Assembly (NCBI RefSeq): GCF_900103225.1
Contig: NZ_FNJH01000001.1
Coordinates: forward strand, 451,178 to 515,177
Reading direction: 5' to 3'
Source: Pseudomonas congelans
Lineage (GTDB): Bacteria; Pseudomonadota; Gammaproteobacteria; Pseudomonadales; Pseudomonadaceae
DNA length: 64,000 nt
The stretch's first letter is position 1. The number at the start of each line of letters is the position of its first letter. Under the pieces are notes generated by a model. That model saw only the letters and a list, made by a program, of their open reading frames with translations, did no database searches and was not told the origin of the DNA. A program made the position numbers and the translations under genes. Positions 15,080-24,130 of the stretch are shown piece by piece.

Positions 15080-17206
15080 ATGTCGACCACTATTGAAAGC
15101 ACCCACAGGGCCGGGCTGGAACTTGATCTTCACTCGCTGATGACGGCCATTGACCGTTCCCAGGCGATGATCGAGTTCGATCTCGAAGGCAATATCCTGC
15201 GGGCCAACACCAATTTTCTGGATTGCGTCGGCTATCGGCTGGATGAGGTCCAGGGTCGGCATCACCGTATGTTCTGCACGCCGGAACATGCGTCGAGCCT
15301 CGAATATGCAGCGTTCTGGGAAAAGCTGGGCAAGGGCGCTTTCGACGAAGGGCAGTACAAGCGCCTAGGCAAGAACGGGCGCGAGATCTGGTTGCAGGCG
15401 ACTTATAACCCGGTGTTCGACGAGCAGGGCAATCCGTTCAAGGTGGTGAAGTTCGCCACGGACGTCACTGCGCAACGCAAGTCCAATGCCGAGTACGAAG
15501 GCAAGGTCGCGGCCATTGATCGCTCGCAGGGCATCATCGAGTTCGACCTGAACGGTCGCGTGCTCAACGCCAACGAAAACTTTCTCAAGGTCTTGGGCTA
15601 TCGTCTGGACGAGATTCAGGGTCAGCACCATCGCATGTTCTGCGAAGACGACTACCTGAACAGTCCGGCCTACCGTGCCTTTTGGGCCAAGCTGGAACGT
15701 GGCGAGTATGACTCCGGGGAATACAAGCGCATCGGCAAGAACGGTCGCGAGCTGTGGATCAGCGCCACTTACAACCCGATCCTTGACCCGGATGGTCGTC
15801 CTTACAAGGTCGTGAAGTTCGCCAACGATGTCACCGAGAGCCGCGTTCGCCAAGCCGAGTCCGCAGGCAAGGTGACGGCCATCGAGCGCTCCCAGGCGGT
15901 GATCGAATTCGATCTGACCGGCAAGGTGCTGCACGCCAACCGTAATTTCCTGGCGGTATTCGGCTACGATCTCGACGAAATCGTCGGCGAACACCACCGC
16001 ATGTTCTGCTCCGAGGAATTCGTCAGCAGCCTGCAGTATCGTGAGCTCTGGGAGAAGCTGGGGCGCGGCGAATACGACGCCAACGAATACAAGCGCAAGC
16101 GCAAGGACGGTAAGGAGATCTGGATTCAGGCGACTTACAACCCGATCTTCGATGCACAGGGCAAACCCTACAAGATCGTCAAGTTCGCGCTCGACGTAAC
16201 TGTGGCCAAGGAAACCAGCGTCGAGGACCAGGGCAAGGTGAATGCCATCGACCGCGCCCAGGCCGTCATCGAATTCGACATGGCCGGCAACATCATCACC
16301 GCCAATGCCAACTTCCTCAAAGCGCTGGGTTACGGCCTGCTGGAAATCAAAGGCAAGCATCACCGTATCTTCTGTGAGGAAGAATACGTGCGCGGCACCG
16401 AGTACCGTGAATTCTGGCACGGGCTGGGGCAGGGCGAGTTCTACTCCGGGCGCTTCATGCGTGTCAGCAAGTACGGGCAGAAGATCTGGATTCAGGCGAC
16501 GTACAGCCCGATTTTCGACCACGACGGCTTGCCGTTCAAAGTGGTGAAATTCGCCTCTGACATTACCCGTCAGGTCGAGATGGAACAGGCGATAGAGGCC
16601 AAGACCCGCGCCATGGGCGACTCGGTGAAAGCACTGATGAACGCCATTTCCTACGTCGCAAAAAGTACCGAGACGGCCACCGATCTGGCCAGAATGACGC
16701 GTGAGCAGGCCAGTGCCGGTTCGCAGACGCTGGTCAAGGCATCCGACGCGATGGGCATGATTGCCAAGTCCGCCGAGGGCATTCAGGACATCATTCAGGT
16801 GATCAGCGAGATCGCCAGCCAGACCAACATGCTGGCCTTCAACGCGGCTATCGAAGCGGCCCGGGCCGGTGAGCACGGCCTGGGATTCTCGGTGGTGGCC
16901 GACGAGGTGCGCAAGCTGGCCGAGAAGTCCTCGCGTGCGACCAAGGAAATCAACAAGCTGATTCTCGAAACGGTCAGCCGGATCGAGTCGGGCAACGAGA
17001 TTTCGCGCAGTGCCGGCGAAGCCTTCGAACACATCGTGGAAGGCGTGATGCAGACCACCCAGGCGATCGACGGGATCAACACAGCGACCGAGAAACAACG
17101 CCTGTCGGCGCAGGAAGTGGAAGCACTGATCGTCGAGCTGCATAAAGCCAACCTGACCGGCTACACCGAAACTCTGGACAAGGTATCCATCGGACAGCCT
17201 GCATGA
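15080..17206 (+). CDS. soluble methyl-accepting chemoreceptor with four PAS domains
   Basis: This 708-residue protein has no transmembrane segment. Four tandem PAS domains repeat about every 122 residues (starting near 23, 145, 267 and 389), each opening with an AI(D/E)R(S/A)Q-IEF segment and carrying an HHR(M/I)FC motif and an IWxxATYNPxF-type strand. A short MCP signalling domain follows (about 510-690) with the tip sequence [20 protein letters not shown]. The layout resembles BdlA of P. aeruginosa (two PAS plus MCP, biofilm dispersal) but doubled. Cytoplasmic redox or energy sensing is likely. Its stop overlaps the CheW gene by 4 bases. Confidence 0.9.
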   Translation: MSTTIESTHRAGLELDLHSLMTAIDRSQAMIEFDLEGNILRANTNFLDCVGYRLDEVQGRHHRMFCTPEHASSLEYAAFWEKLGKGAFDEGQYKRLGKNGREIWLQATYNPVFDEQGNPFKVVKFATDVTAQRKSNAEYEGKVAAIDRSQGIIEFDLNGRVLNANENFLKVLGYRLDEIQGQHHRMFCEDDYLNSPAYRAFWAKLERGEYDSGEYKRIGKNGRELWISATYNPILDPDGRPYKVVKFANDVTESRVRQAESAGKVTAIERSQAVIEFDLTGKVLHANRNFLAVFGYDLDEIVGEHHRMFCSEEFVSSLQYRELWEKLGRGEYDANEYKRKRKDGKEIWIQATYNPIFDAQGKPYKIVKFALDVTVAKETSVEDQGKVNAIDRAQAVIEFDMAGNIITANANFLKALGYGLLEIKGKHHRIFCEEEYVRGTEYREFWHGLGQGEFYSGRFMRVSKYGQKIWIQATYSPIFDHDGLPFKVVKFASDITRQVEMEQAIEAKTRAMGDSVKALMNAISYVAKSTETATDLARMTREQASAGSQTLVKASDAMGMIAKSAEGIQDIIQVISEIASQTNMLAFNAAIEAARAGEHGLGFSVVADEVRKLAEKSSRATKEINKLILETVSRIESGNEISRSAGEAFEHIVEGVMQTTQAIDGINTATEKQRLSAQEVEALIVELHKANLTGYTETLDKVSIGQPA

Positions 17207-18690
17207 GCAGCCTGAATGCCTATGGCGTCGTGCAGATCAATGGTGTGTACCTGGCGGTGGTTGCCGATGCGTTGATGGAGGCCGTGCACTGGCCTGCTGA
17301 TCTGCATCCTCATCCATTGACCCGGGGTGCGCTGCGTGGGGTGTTTACCTTGCGCGGCAAACCGGTGCCATTGGTCGACCTGCGGGCGCAACTGGCGGAG
17401 GGCGGCGATATGTCTTCGCCGACGCCGCTGGTGGCGATTCTCAAGTACGGCGGTGGTTACCTCGGGCTGGCGATCGACGCGGTGTGCGACATTCTCAAGG
17501 CCCGTGATTCTCAGTTCAGTCCGCTGGGACCATCTGGCAGCAGTGTCGGGCTGCTGCCCTCTCTGCTGCTCGGCGCTGAAGAGTCGCGGATGATCTACAA
17601 GCTCGACCTTGCCTTCATGAGTGGTTTGCCAGGCGTACTGTTCGCTGCCGATCCGAACGCGCAAGTGCTCAAGGACGAGGCGCTGGCCGCCAAGAGCCGC
17701 TTGCTGCACTACCTGGTGTTCGAGTGCGACGGCCGTAACTTCTGTATCGATGCCAGCGTTGTGACCGAGTTAGTGGACGATCCCGAGATCACGGCGTCGG
17801 ATTTTGCCAGTGACTGCTGCTTTGGCGTCACCTCGGTGCGTGGCACCAAGGTGCCGGCGCTCAATCTGTCCGAGGTGCTTGGCCTTGACCATCAGCGTCA
17901 GACGTCCAAGCCGCAGTTACTGCTGTTGACTGCGCCGGACGGGCGGGTGTGCGGGTTTGGCTACGACCGCATGGTCGCCATTCAGCGTCAGGATCCGGAC
18001 AGCCTGTTGGCGGCACCGGGTTACGGCCTGCCGCATCCAGAGTTGCTGGCCGGGGTAATGAACCTGGAGGAGGGGCAGCAGGCCTTACTGCTTGACCATC
18101 CGATGCTGTTGCAGCGTCCGGAAGTCAAAAGCTACACCCAGGTTTACCAGCATGACGTCAAACCTGCCCAGGCTTCGCATGATGTGACTAAGGCCATGCT
18201 GCGCCACGCCTGCCTGTTGTTCGATGCGCCGACCCGCTTCGTCGCACCGCTGAGTCAGATAGTGGAGATCATGAGCATGCCGCCGCAACTGATCGGCCTG
18301 TCGCAGCCGGAAACGCATTTGCTGGGGCAGTTCAATCTGCGCGGCGAACAGGTGCCGCTGATCTGCCTGAGCAGCCTGCTGGGCGAAGGGGCGCAGGTCC
18401 AGGGTGAAGCGTCGCGGGTATTGATCGTGCGTGGCGAGCGGCTGTGCTTTGGTTTTGCAGTGAACCGCGTGGATGCGATCGACGCGTTCAATCAGTTCGA
18501 TCCGGCCATGCTGGAACAGGGCTGGCAAGCCAATACCGGCAAGGGCATTTCGGTCAATGACCGGGTCCGTTCGCTGGTCAGCGTAGGCACTCAGGAGCGC
18601 AGTTGGCGCGCGACCCTGCTCGATCTGCAGGGCCTGGCCAGGCAACTGGAATGCAACGTCAATCAGCGCCGCGCCGTGCAATCAGTCTGA
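17203..18690 (+). CDS. multi-domain CheW-like coupling protein
   Basis: This 495-residue protein is built from three CheW-type domains (roughly 1-150, 165-310 and 340-480). Each has the beta-barrel pattern with a (V)RG/LRG turn: [29 protein letters not shown] and [14 protein letters not shown]. Ordinary CheW has one domain of about 160 residues. It is translationally coupled to the four-PAS receptor, so it probably links that receptor to a CheA kinase or organises a dedicated cytoplasmic array. No CheA or CheY gene is present nearby. No membrane or enzyme domain is seen. Confidence 0.87.
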   Translation: MSSLNAYGVVQINGVYLAVVADALMEAVHWPADLHPHPLTRGALRGVFTLRGKPVPLVDLRAQLAEGGDMSSPTPLVAILKYGGGYLGLAIDAVCDILKARDSQFSPLGPSGSSVGLLPSLLLGAEESRMIYKLDLAFMSGLPGVLFAADPNAQVLKDEALAAKSRLLHYLVFECDGRNFCIDASVVTELVDDPEITASDFASDCCFGVTSVRGTKVPALNLSEVLGLDHQRQTSKPQLLLLTAPDGRVCGFGYDRMVAIQRQDPDSLLAAPGYGLPHPELLAGVMNLEEGQQALLLDHPMLLQRPEVKSYTQVYQHDVKPAQASHDVTKAMLRHACLLFDAPTRFVAPLSQIVEIMSMPPQLIGLSQPETHLLGQFNLRGEQVPLICLSSLLGEGAQVQGEASRVLIVRGERLCFGFAVNRVDAIDAFNQFDPAMLEQGWQANTGKGISVNDRVRSLVSVGTQERSWRATLLDLQGLARQLECNVNQRRAVQSV

Positions 18691-18745
18691 ACCGAATGCT
18701 CCGCGCGTGGCCTTATTTGAGTGTCCACCAGCGGAGTCAACGACC

Positions 18746-18871
18746 ATGACTGACAAGAAAGACGAGAAAAAACCGGAACCGCAAAGCGATGTGCCTGCGC
18801 ATTCGACGCCGGAGGAAAAGGAACGTCTGAAAGACTTCAACAAGGACGGCATCCCGCCTGGGGTTTGCTGA
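18746..18871 (+). CDS. 41-residue highly charged hypothetical protein
   Basis: ATG at 18746 opens a 41-codon frame ending TGA 18869-18871. The product is very rich in Lys, Glu, Asp and Pro (begins MTDKKDEKKPEPQSD, ends NKDGIPPGVC) and is probably disordered, with a single C-terminal Cys. It is closely followed by a strong terminator. That, with its position 55 bases after the CheW gene, supports a real small gene, perhaps in the same transcript. Function unknown. Confidence 0.6.
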   Translation: MTDKKDEKKPEPQSDVPAHSTPEEKERLKDFNKDGIPPGVC

Positions 18872-18895
18872 CAGCTGTTGAATGCTTTTCCCGAA

Positions 18896-18926
18896 GCGCC
18901 CGGCCTTTTGCAGGCCGGGCGTTTTC
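18896..18926 (+). terminator. intrinsic terminator after the chemoreceptor/CheW/small-ORF run
   Basis: CGCCCGGCC (18897-18905) and GGCCGGGCG (18913-18921) form a perfect 9-bp GC stem with a 7-base loop. TTTT follows on the plus strand. An A-rich flank on the other side is short, so it works mainly on the plus strand. It also faces the convergent GNAT gene. Confidence 0.8.
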
Positions 18927-18944
18927 GTATCAGGCCCTTGTGTT

Positions 18945-19430
18945 TCAGTCGCCGCCCTTGGCGAAGTCCAGCAACCCGGCACCCTCCATCCGGTAACGAA
19001 CCCATTCACTTTGCGGTGCCGCGCCGATGGCTTCGTAGAACTGGATGGCTGGCTCGTTCCAGTCCAGAACGCTCCATTCCAGGCGGCCACAATCGTTGGC
19101 CACCGCTTCGCGAGCGATATGTCGAAGCAGTGCGCGTCCAGCGCCGATGCTGCGTTTCTCCGGCGTGACATACAGGTCCTCCAGATACACACCATTGCGT
19201 CCCAGCCAGGTCGAGTAGCTGTAGAAATAGACGGCATAGCCAACGGGCTTGCCGTCATCCAGGCACATCAGCGCCTTGGCAGGTGCGTTGTCGGCGAACA
19301 GGCTGCGTTGAATATCGTCGGCACTGGCCTTGACCTCGTGCCCGGCGCGTTCATAGATGGCAAGTTCGGTGATGAACGCCAGAATCTGACTGGCATCAGA
19401 GGCAATGGCTGGGCGGATTTCGAGGGACAC
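18945..19430 (-). CDS. GNAT family N-acetyltransferase
   Basis: This 161-residue protein has the GNAT fold. The N-terminus is IRPAIASDASQILAFI, the central strand YLEDLYVTPEKRSIGAGRAL contains the acetyl-CoA-binding R/Q-x-x-G-x-G/A motif, and the end is NEPAIQFYEAIGA. It resembles diamine N-acetyltransferase (SAT/thialysine) relatives, though the substrate is not certain. The start is a GTG at 19430, chosen because AAGGAG lies 7 bases upstream and the family begins here, although the frame is open further upstream. Confidence 0.88.
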   Translation of the reverse strand: MSLEIRPAIASDASQILAFITELAIYERAGHEVKASADDIQRSLFADNAPAKALMCLDDGKPVGYAVYFYSYSTWLGRNGVYLEDLYVTPEKRSIGAGRALLRHIAREAVANDCGRLEWSVLDWNEPAIQFYEAIGAAPQSEWVRYRMEGAGLLDFAKGGD

Positions 19431-19491
19431 GCAGGGCACTCCTTGGCTAATGGGCGCAGCATGATAGCCGCACTCGCCAGGCGCTCGATAG

Positions 19492-19890
19492 TCAGGCGTC
19501 GCGCAGCAGGTCGTTGGCGTTGAGCAACTGATAGGCGATCTGTGGACGTGCCTCCAGCGCGCGGCGGATGGCGGCAGGTATCGATTGACGCGTCTTGCGA
19601 CACAGCCCGACCTTTTCCTCGACGACAATGCTGATGCCGCGCATGGTGCGCACTTCGTTGAAGCCCGGCGCGACGTCGACACGCACGCCCAGTTGCTGGG
19701 AAATCTTGCGCTGCATGTGCTCCAGATCTTCCAGGCTTTCGATACGCTCCAGGCGATCCAGCAGGGTTTTTTCCGCGTCGCGGGTCAGCAGCAGAATCCG
19801 CAGGTCTGCATCTTCCGCGTCCAGCAGCTCGCGCTTGCAGTCGCAAGCGCCGGGCGGGCAGGGGGTTCGGATTTTGACAGGCGGGTTCAT
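19492..19890 (-). CDS. conserved-looking hypothetical protein with a CPPGACDC motif
   Basis: This 132-residue cytoplasmic protein is not recognised. Near its start is a cysteine cluster, CPPGACDC (about residues 11-18), suggestive of metal binding. A helical segment follows that is rich in charged residues (ILLLTRDAEKTLLDRLERIE), then a C-terminal part with KTRQSIPAAIRRALEARP. ATG at 19890 is preferred, with another in-frame ATG 12 bases upstream; neither has a clear ribosome site. It stands alone between the GNAT gene and the PAAR-like gene, with divergent transcription from the latter. Confidence 0.6.
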   Translation of the reverse strand: MNPPVKIRTPCPPGACDCKRELLDAEDADLRILLLTRDAEKTLLDRLERIESLEDLEHMQRKISQQLGVRVDVAPGFNEVRTMRGISIVVEEKVGLCRKTRQSIPAAIRRALEARPQIAYQLLNANDLLRDA

Positions 19891-20012
19891 GGCGGCCAGC
19901 ATAGCGATGTATCAGGGTGTGTGGCCATAGTCTGCGCAGCCAATTTTCATCACGGCTGGCGGCGCTTATCGCTGTGCGCTATGTTGCTTGGATATCCATT
20001 CAGGTGCACGCC

Positions 20013-20408
20013 ATGTCCTGTCCGCAAGTCTGTGCCGGTGCCGTGCTGCAATGCAGTTTCGGCGCAGCCCCGGCCGTTTTGAATGTGTTGCCGGTCAATC
20101 GCGTGCTGACCAGCGGCATGCCAGCGGCGACGATCATGGACCATATTCCACTGGTCAATGTACCCACCTTCGGCATGTGCATGAGTATTGCCAACCCGAT
20201 GGTCGCTGCTGCCACAGCCGCCGCGCTGGGTGTGCTGACCCCGATGCCCTGCATGCCTGCCACTGCCACGCCGTGGATTCCAGGCGGCGCACCGACGGTG
20301 TTATTGGGCAATATGCCGGCTATCGACGCCAACAGTACCCTGATGTGCAACTGGGCCGGCGTCATCAAGATTGCCATGCCGGGGCAGGTGCAGATGTTGA
20401 TTCCCTGA
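20013..20408 (+). CDS. PAAR-like protein (DUF4280), T6SS spike tip candidate
   Basis: This 131-residue protein is rich in Met, Pro, Ala and Cys. The segments MSCPQVCAGAVLQCSFGAAP, MDHIPLVNVPTFGMCMSIANP and TPMPCMPATATPWIPGG show the short beta-turn and cysteine pattern of DUF4280 PAAR-like proteins. These cap VgrG spikes or carry effectors. No C-terminal toxin extension is present. It lies opposite and convergent to the MORN-repeat and vgrG genes, 7 bases from the former's stop. Start at 20013 with a weak CAGG site. Confidence 0.8.
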   Translation: MSCPQVCAGAVLQCSFGAAPAVLNVLPVNRVLTSGMPAATIMDHIPLVNVPTFGMCMSIANPMVAAATAAALGVLTPMPCMPATATPWIPGGAPTVLLGNMPAIDANSTLMCNWAGVIKIAMPGQVQMLIP

Positions 20409-20415
20409 GCTCCGG

Positions 20416-20958
20416 TTATTCGTCCGGAGCCGACTGCTGCGTCCACCACCAGCGCAGGCGTGAGACAGGTTTGCCTTGCGCGTCCAGCGGGCGGCCGTCT
20501 TCGGCGAATTGCTGTTGCTGATCGAGCTGTTGACCGTTCAGATAGCGCGCTTCGAATGAAACGTTGCCGTTGCTGTGAAAGCGCCGATACAGACCGTCTC
20601 GCACGCCATCCCGGTAATGCTCCAGTTCTGCCGGCTGCCCGTCGGGGTAATGAATGCTGGCGTCGCCGTGCAGCAGCCCGTTGTGATGCGTCGCGCGCCG
20701 CTGCAAAAGGCCTTCCGGCGAATAATAGCTCGCGATGCCGTGCAGTCTGTCGTTCACATAGGGTAACTGCGCCGACACTTTGCCATTCGGATGGTAGGTA
20801 AGGCTCATGCCGTGCAGCGCGCCATTACTGTAATTCAGACTTGCCAGCGGCCGGCCGTTTTCTTCGATTCGCAAAGGACCGTTCAGTTTGCCGTCATGAA
20901 GTCGTCCGGCCAGTTGAGCGTTACCGCTTTGTACATCCACCACTTCAGATCCGGCCAT
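20416..20958 (-). CDS. MORN/YwqK-type repeat protein
   Basis: This 180-residue protein consists largely of repeats of about 22-24 residues with the pattern G-x-L-x-G-x-x-x-x-Y-x-x-(N/D)-G-x: LHDGKLNGPLRIEENGRP, GALHGMSLTYHPNGKV, RLHGIASYYSPEGLL, LLHGDASIHYPDGQP and RDGLYRRFHSNGNV. Such toxin-antitoxin-type or MORN-variant repeats are often found next to secreted effectors, sometimes as immunity or binding partners. It starts 11 bases after vgrG ends and so is probably co-transcribed and T6SS linked. Its exact job is unknown. Confidence 0.75.
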   Translation of the reverse strand: MAGSEVVDVQSGNAQLAGRLHDGKLNGPLRIEENGRPLASLNYSNGALHGMSLTYHPNGKVSAQLPYVNDRLHGIASYYSPEGLLQRRATHHNGLLHGDASIHYPDGQPAELEHYRDGVRDGLYRRFHSNGNVSFEARYLNGQQLDQQQQFAEDGRPLDAQGKPVSRLRWWWTQQSAPDE

Positions 20959-20969
20959 TGCCGTCCACC

Positions 20970-22976
20970 TCAGTTGACTTTCACCAGACCGCCCTTGAGG
21001 GTCAGCATGCCGCCACCATCCACGGTCTGTGACGCGCTGGCCTTGTTGATCAGGCTGACGCCTGCGTCGTTGGTCAGGGTTGTCCCTGCTTTGTTATCCA
21101 GCGTGGTGCCGGCTTGATTGATCAGCGCTGTTCCCGCCTTGTGGCTGATGGCGGTACTGGCCTGCGTCGCCAGATCGGCACCACTCTCAATGCCGAAACT
21201 ACCGCCGCTTTCCAGGGTGATGGTGCCGGTAACCTTGATGGTCAGGTTGCCATCCACGCTCAGGCTGTAGTTGCCAGTGACCTTGTCGGTGTAATTGCCG
21301 CCTGTGCTGTGGGTCTGGTCGCCGCCGACCGTCACGCTGCGGGTATCTTTGACGTCCAGCGTGTCGCTGCCGGTCTGGATGGCCACACTGCGTTTGCCCT
21401 TTTCCAGCGTGACGGTTTCGTCGCCTTCCTTGACCGTGCGGGTACGGGCGTTCTGTACCGTCAGGGTCTCATTGTGGCCGACGGTGACCGTGGTGTCGTT
21501 GAGCACGTTGGTCTTGAAGTCTTTCTGCGCTTGCAGGAAGACCTCTTCGGCGTCTTTCTTGTCCTCGAAGCGCAGCTCGTTGAAACCGCCGCCGCCTTTT
21601 GAGGAGTTGGTCTTGATGCCCGATTGCGTCTGATTGGCGGGCAGCGCATAGGGCAGGGCATTGTCGCCGTTGTACACGCAGCCGCTGACCAGTGGCCGGT
21701 CCGGGTCGCCGTCGATAAAGGTGACTATCACTTCCTGGCCGATGCGCGGCACGAACTGCATGCCGAAGCCCTTGCCGCTCCACGGCAGCACCACACGCAC
21801 CCAGCAGGAACTGCTTTCATCATGCTTGCCGTCGCGATCCCAAGGGAACTGGATCTTGATCCGGCCATATTCATCGGTCCAGATTTCCTCGCCTGCCTTG
21901 CCGACCACGATGGCCGTCTGGGTATGCATGCGCGGCTTGGACGTTATACGCACCGGGCGATAGGCTGTGGCCTTGGGAATGGCCTCGAAACGATTGCGAT
22001 AGCTTTCATGGTTGGCTTCGTGACTCACCGCCGTCACAACCCAGTCGATATTCAGGGTTGCATCGTCATGCCCGCCGAGGGTGAAAAAGTGCCCCGGCAC
22101 CAGCCAACGGCAATCGCTTTCGCCAACAAGACGTTGCTCCTGGCTACGCAGGCCATCAACCCGTTGCTTGGTCAGTGCGTCGCCCTGAGCCTTGGCGATA
22201 TAACCTCCCGGATGCTCATACATCGACAGCGGTCCGGCCTTGGCTTCGGCTTTGCTGTACAGCGACGTTGCAGGCGTGGCAAAGGCATAATCAGTCGCCG
22301 AGTAGACCCCGGAAACCGCCTGTAACACCAGTTGCCCGGAACGAATCCCGTGCAACTCCCGATCGCCCATCTGCTGGCCCAGATACTTTACCGCCGGGCC
22401 ATTGGGCAGCGGCGGGAATGCATCGTTACTGTCCGCCAGCACCAGCGTGTGCTTGCCTGAGTCATGGGTGAAGAACCAGAAAATTCCTTCTTCTTCCAGC
22501 AATCGCGAGACAAACGCGAAATCCGTCTCGCCGTACTGCACGCAATACTCGCGAGGCGTGTAACTGCCGGTCAGCGACAGCTTGAAATCACTGAAACCGT
22601 GAGCGGTGAAGATCGACGTGACAATGTCCGACGTCGCCAGATTCTGAAACACCCGGTTGTTGCTCGCCAACGTCAACCACCATAACCACGGCCGCAACAG
22701 CACTTGATAACGGTCTGCCGAAGCGTCCGCCGGCAACTGACGAATCTCTGCAACCAGCGCATCCAGCGGGCGCTGCATCGCGTCGTTGTGCAGGGTCAGG
22801 GTGACGTGAGAAGCAATAGCCGTGGTCAGCGTCAACGGCGCATCGCACTGGCCATGTAGTACCTGCTGGCCAAGGTTGTTGAGGGATTCCTCGCCGCTGA
22901 CCGACTCCGGGTACAGCGCGGTGAGGGCTGTGCCGGTCAGGGAGAGGGTGGTTGTGGTGTCGGTTGGGCGGGGCAT
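20970..22976 (-). CDS. vgrG: T6SS spike protein VgrG
   Basis: This 668-residue VgrG has a gp27-like N-terminal module (about 1-390, with REYCVQYGETDFAFVSRLLE), then the gp5 OB-fold region with WVRVVLPWSGKGFGMQFVPR and GDPDRPLVSGCVYN. A long beta-helix follows, with Thr/Gly repeats (NDTTVTVGHNETLTVQ onward) and a low-complexity C-terminus ending LTLKGGLVKVN. No enzymatic extension is attached, so effectors must be carried as separate cargo. It is downstream of clpV, the CdtB-like gene and the zinc-ribbon gene on the same strand. Confidence 0.95.
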   Translation of the reverse strand: MPRPTDTTTTLSLTGTALTALYPESVSGEESLNNLGQQVLHGQCDAPLTLTTAIASHVTLTLHNDAMQRPLDALVAEIRQLPADASADRYQVLLRPWLWWLTLASNNRVFQNLATSDIVTSIFTAHGFSDFKLSLTGSYTPREYCVQYGETDFAFVSRLLEEEGIFWFFTHDSGKHTLVLADSNDAFPPLPNGPAVKYLGQQMGDRELHGIRSGQLVLQAVSGVYSATDYAFATPATSLYSKAEAKAGPLSMYEHPGGYIAKAQGDALTKQRVDGLRSQEQRLVGESDCRWLVPGHFFTLGGHDDATLNIDWVVTAVSHEANHESYRNRFEAIPKATAYRPVRITSKPRMHTQTAIVVGKAGEEIWTDEYGRIKIQFPWDRDGKHDESSSCWVRVVLPWSGKGFGMQFVPRIGQEVIVTFIDGDPDRPLVSGCVYNGDNALPYALPANQTQSGIKTNSSKGGGGFNELRFEDKKDAEEVFLQAQKDFKTNVLNDTTVTVGHNETLTVQNARTRTVKEGDETVTLEKGKRSVAIQTGSDTLDVKDTRSVTVGGDQTHSTGGNYTDKVTGNYSLSVDGNLTIKVTGTITLESGGSFGIESGADLATQASTAISHKAGTALINQAGTTLDNKAGTTLTNDAGVSLINKASASQTVDGGGMLTLKGGLVKVN

Positions 22977-23031
22977 GAACTTATCTCAAGACGATGACGG
23001 GAACTCCCGTGATGAATATTGTTTGGCAGGG

Positions 23032-23409
23032 TCAGCCAAGCATCTCTTTGCTATCAATGTCGTATTTATACTTTGAAATGATTAGATTGCGGACGGTCGT
23101 GCGTAGCCCACCTGTGACAGGTGCAACGATATCCAGAATCAGATCAACTACTCTCTGGTTCGTGGAGAAGTTACTTCCGTGGGTAGCATGTGATTTATTC
23201 GGAATGCCCCAGCTTTGGCAAAGTGAAGCCCGCAATTTGGATGCGCTTCCGATGTCCAGCATTTCGAGAAGCGCATCTGACAGTGGTGTTTGCTGGAGCT
23301 GTCCCTGTATTTTTCGGGGGGGTGTGCAGAGGCACAACATTGCCGTGTTAAGCTCTTGACCAATGTATGTTTTTCCGCAGTTATCGCAGTGATATCTGAA
23401 ATGAGGCAT
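23032..23409 (-). CDS. hypothetical zinc-ribbon-like protein, candidate immunity or adaptor
   Basis: This 125-residue protein starts with FRYHCDNCGKTY followed by CLC, a two-Cys knuckle pair suggestive of a zinc ribbon. The rest is helical without membrane segments and ends in a Lys/Tyr/Asp-rich tail. AGGA lies 7 bases before the ATG. The gene sits between the CdtB-like nuclease gene and vgrG, in a stretch of lower GC than its surroundings. This is the usual place for an immunity protein or effector adaptor. The family is not recognised. Confidence 0.6.
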   Translation of the reverse strand: MPHFRYHCDNCGKTYIGQELNTAMLCLCTPPRKIQGQLQQTPLSDALLEMLDIGSASKLRASLCQSWGIPNKSHATHGSNFSTNQRVVDLILDIVAPVTGGLRTTVRNLIISKYKYDIDSKEMLG

Positions 23410-23449
23410 GATGGTTTCCTAGGTCATTCGGTGAGGTAGACAGACAGGC

Positions 23450-24100
23450 TCATATATTTATGTTCACCCAGGCAGGAAAATGATCACCTTTTTCTGATCC
23501 ATACAGGCCCATACCGGTTACCGGATTAGCTACGAAGTTGTAGAGCCAGAATCCATCGAGTGAGCCGCCTCCAAAATGTGATCCTCCCGGGATCGCCCAC
23601 TGCCCGATGGCAGATCTGTTAGCAGCCTGGTTGAAATCTCCTCCAACGATAATGGGATTGGCTCCAGCAACTGCAATGACTTGACTCATCATATTGTTGT
23701 GAATGAGGTCCCAATCATTGCCATTTGGAGACCATGCGTGGACAGAGCAAAGATGTAGTGTCTGCAGGCCGCGCTGTATCGTTGTATAAAGCACGCCACG
23801 ACTGACGCCGTCGGGGTGGGGGATAACTTGTGAGGGCGTCATTGCCAGATTTTGACGCAGTACAATGCTGGTTGCACCTTGATAACCGCCATGCCATCGG
23901 GCGCGGGCACCCTGATATAGCACGCCAGGCCTGCTGTGGCTTCCGGTATGACCTTGGAAGTCATAAGTATTACCGATCACGTCCCCTGACTCGGCGGATT
24001 CCTGTAAAAAGATGATATCCACACCGTTTAGAAACAGACTCTCAACGCTTTTCTCTACCCCGTTACTGCCTTGAGTATTCCATGTCACACATGTCAGCAT
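23450..24100 (-). CDS. CdtB-like endonuclease/exonuclease/phosphatase family protein, candidate T6SS effector
   Basis: This 216-residue protein has the EEP (DNase I-like) fold: TWNTQGSN at the start, catalytic Glu34 in FLQE, His121 in SVHAW, Asp155 and Asn157 in GGDFN, and the terminal Asp206-His207 in KGDHFPAW. The TWNTQGS opening and overall order match cytolethal distending toxin subunit B. No signal peptide is present. The start at 24100 has GGGAG 6 bases upstream; a GTG five codons earlier is less likely. Placed between clpV and vgrG in AT-richer DNA, it is probably a DNA-damaging effector delivered with this VgrG. Delivery is inference. Confidence 0.78.
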   Translation of the reverse strand: MLTCVTWNTQGSNGVEKSVESLFLNGVDIIFLQESAESGDVIGNTYDFQGHTGSHSRPGVLYQGARARWHGGYQGATSIVLRQNLAMTPSQVIPHPDGVSRGVLYTTIQRGLQTLHLCSVHAWSPNGNDWDLIHNNMMSQVIAVAGANPIIVGGDFNQAANRSAIGQWAIPGGSHFGGGSLDGFWLYNFVANPVTGMGLYGSEKGDHFPAWVNINI

Positions 24101-24130
24101 ATATAGCTCCCACACAATACGATCAAAAAA

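Noticed and set aside
15365..17143. 592-codon open frame antisense to the four-PAS chemoreceptor
   Set aside because: The sense strand encodes a clear PAS/MCP protein. The antisense frame is a by-product of GC-rich codon bias and has no recognisable domain or ribosome site.
20970..24100. Prophage remnant
   Set aside because: VgrG is phage-like in fold, but the neighbours are T6SS genes in standard order, and there are no integrase, capsid or lysis genes.
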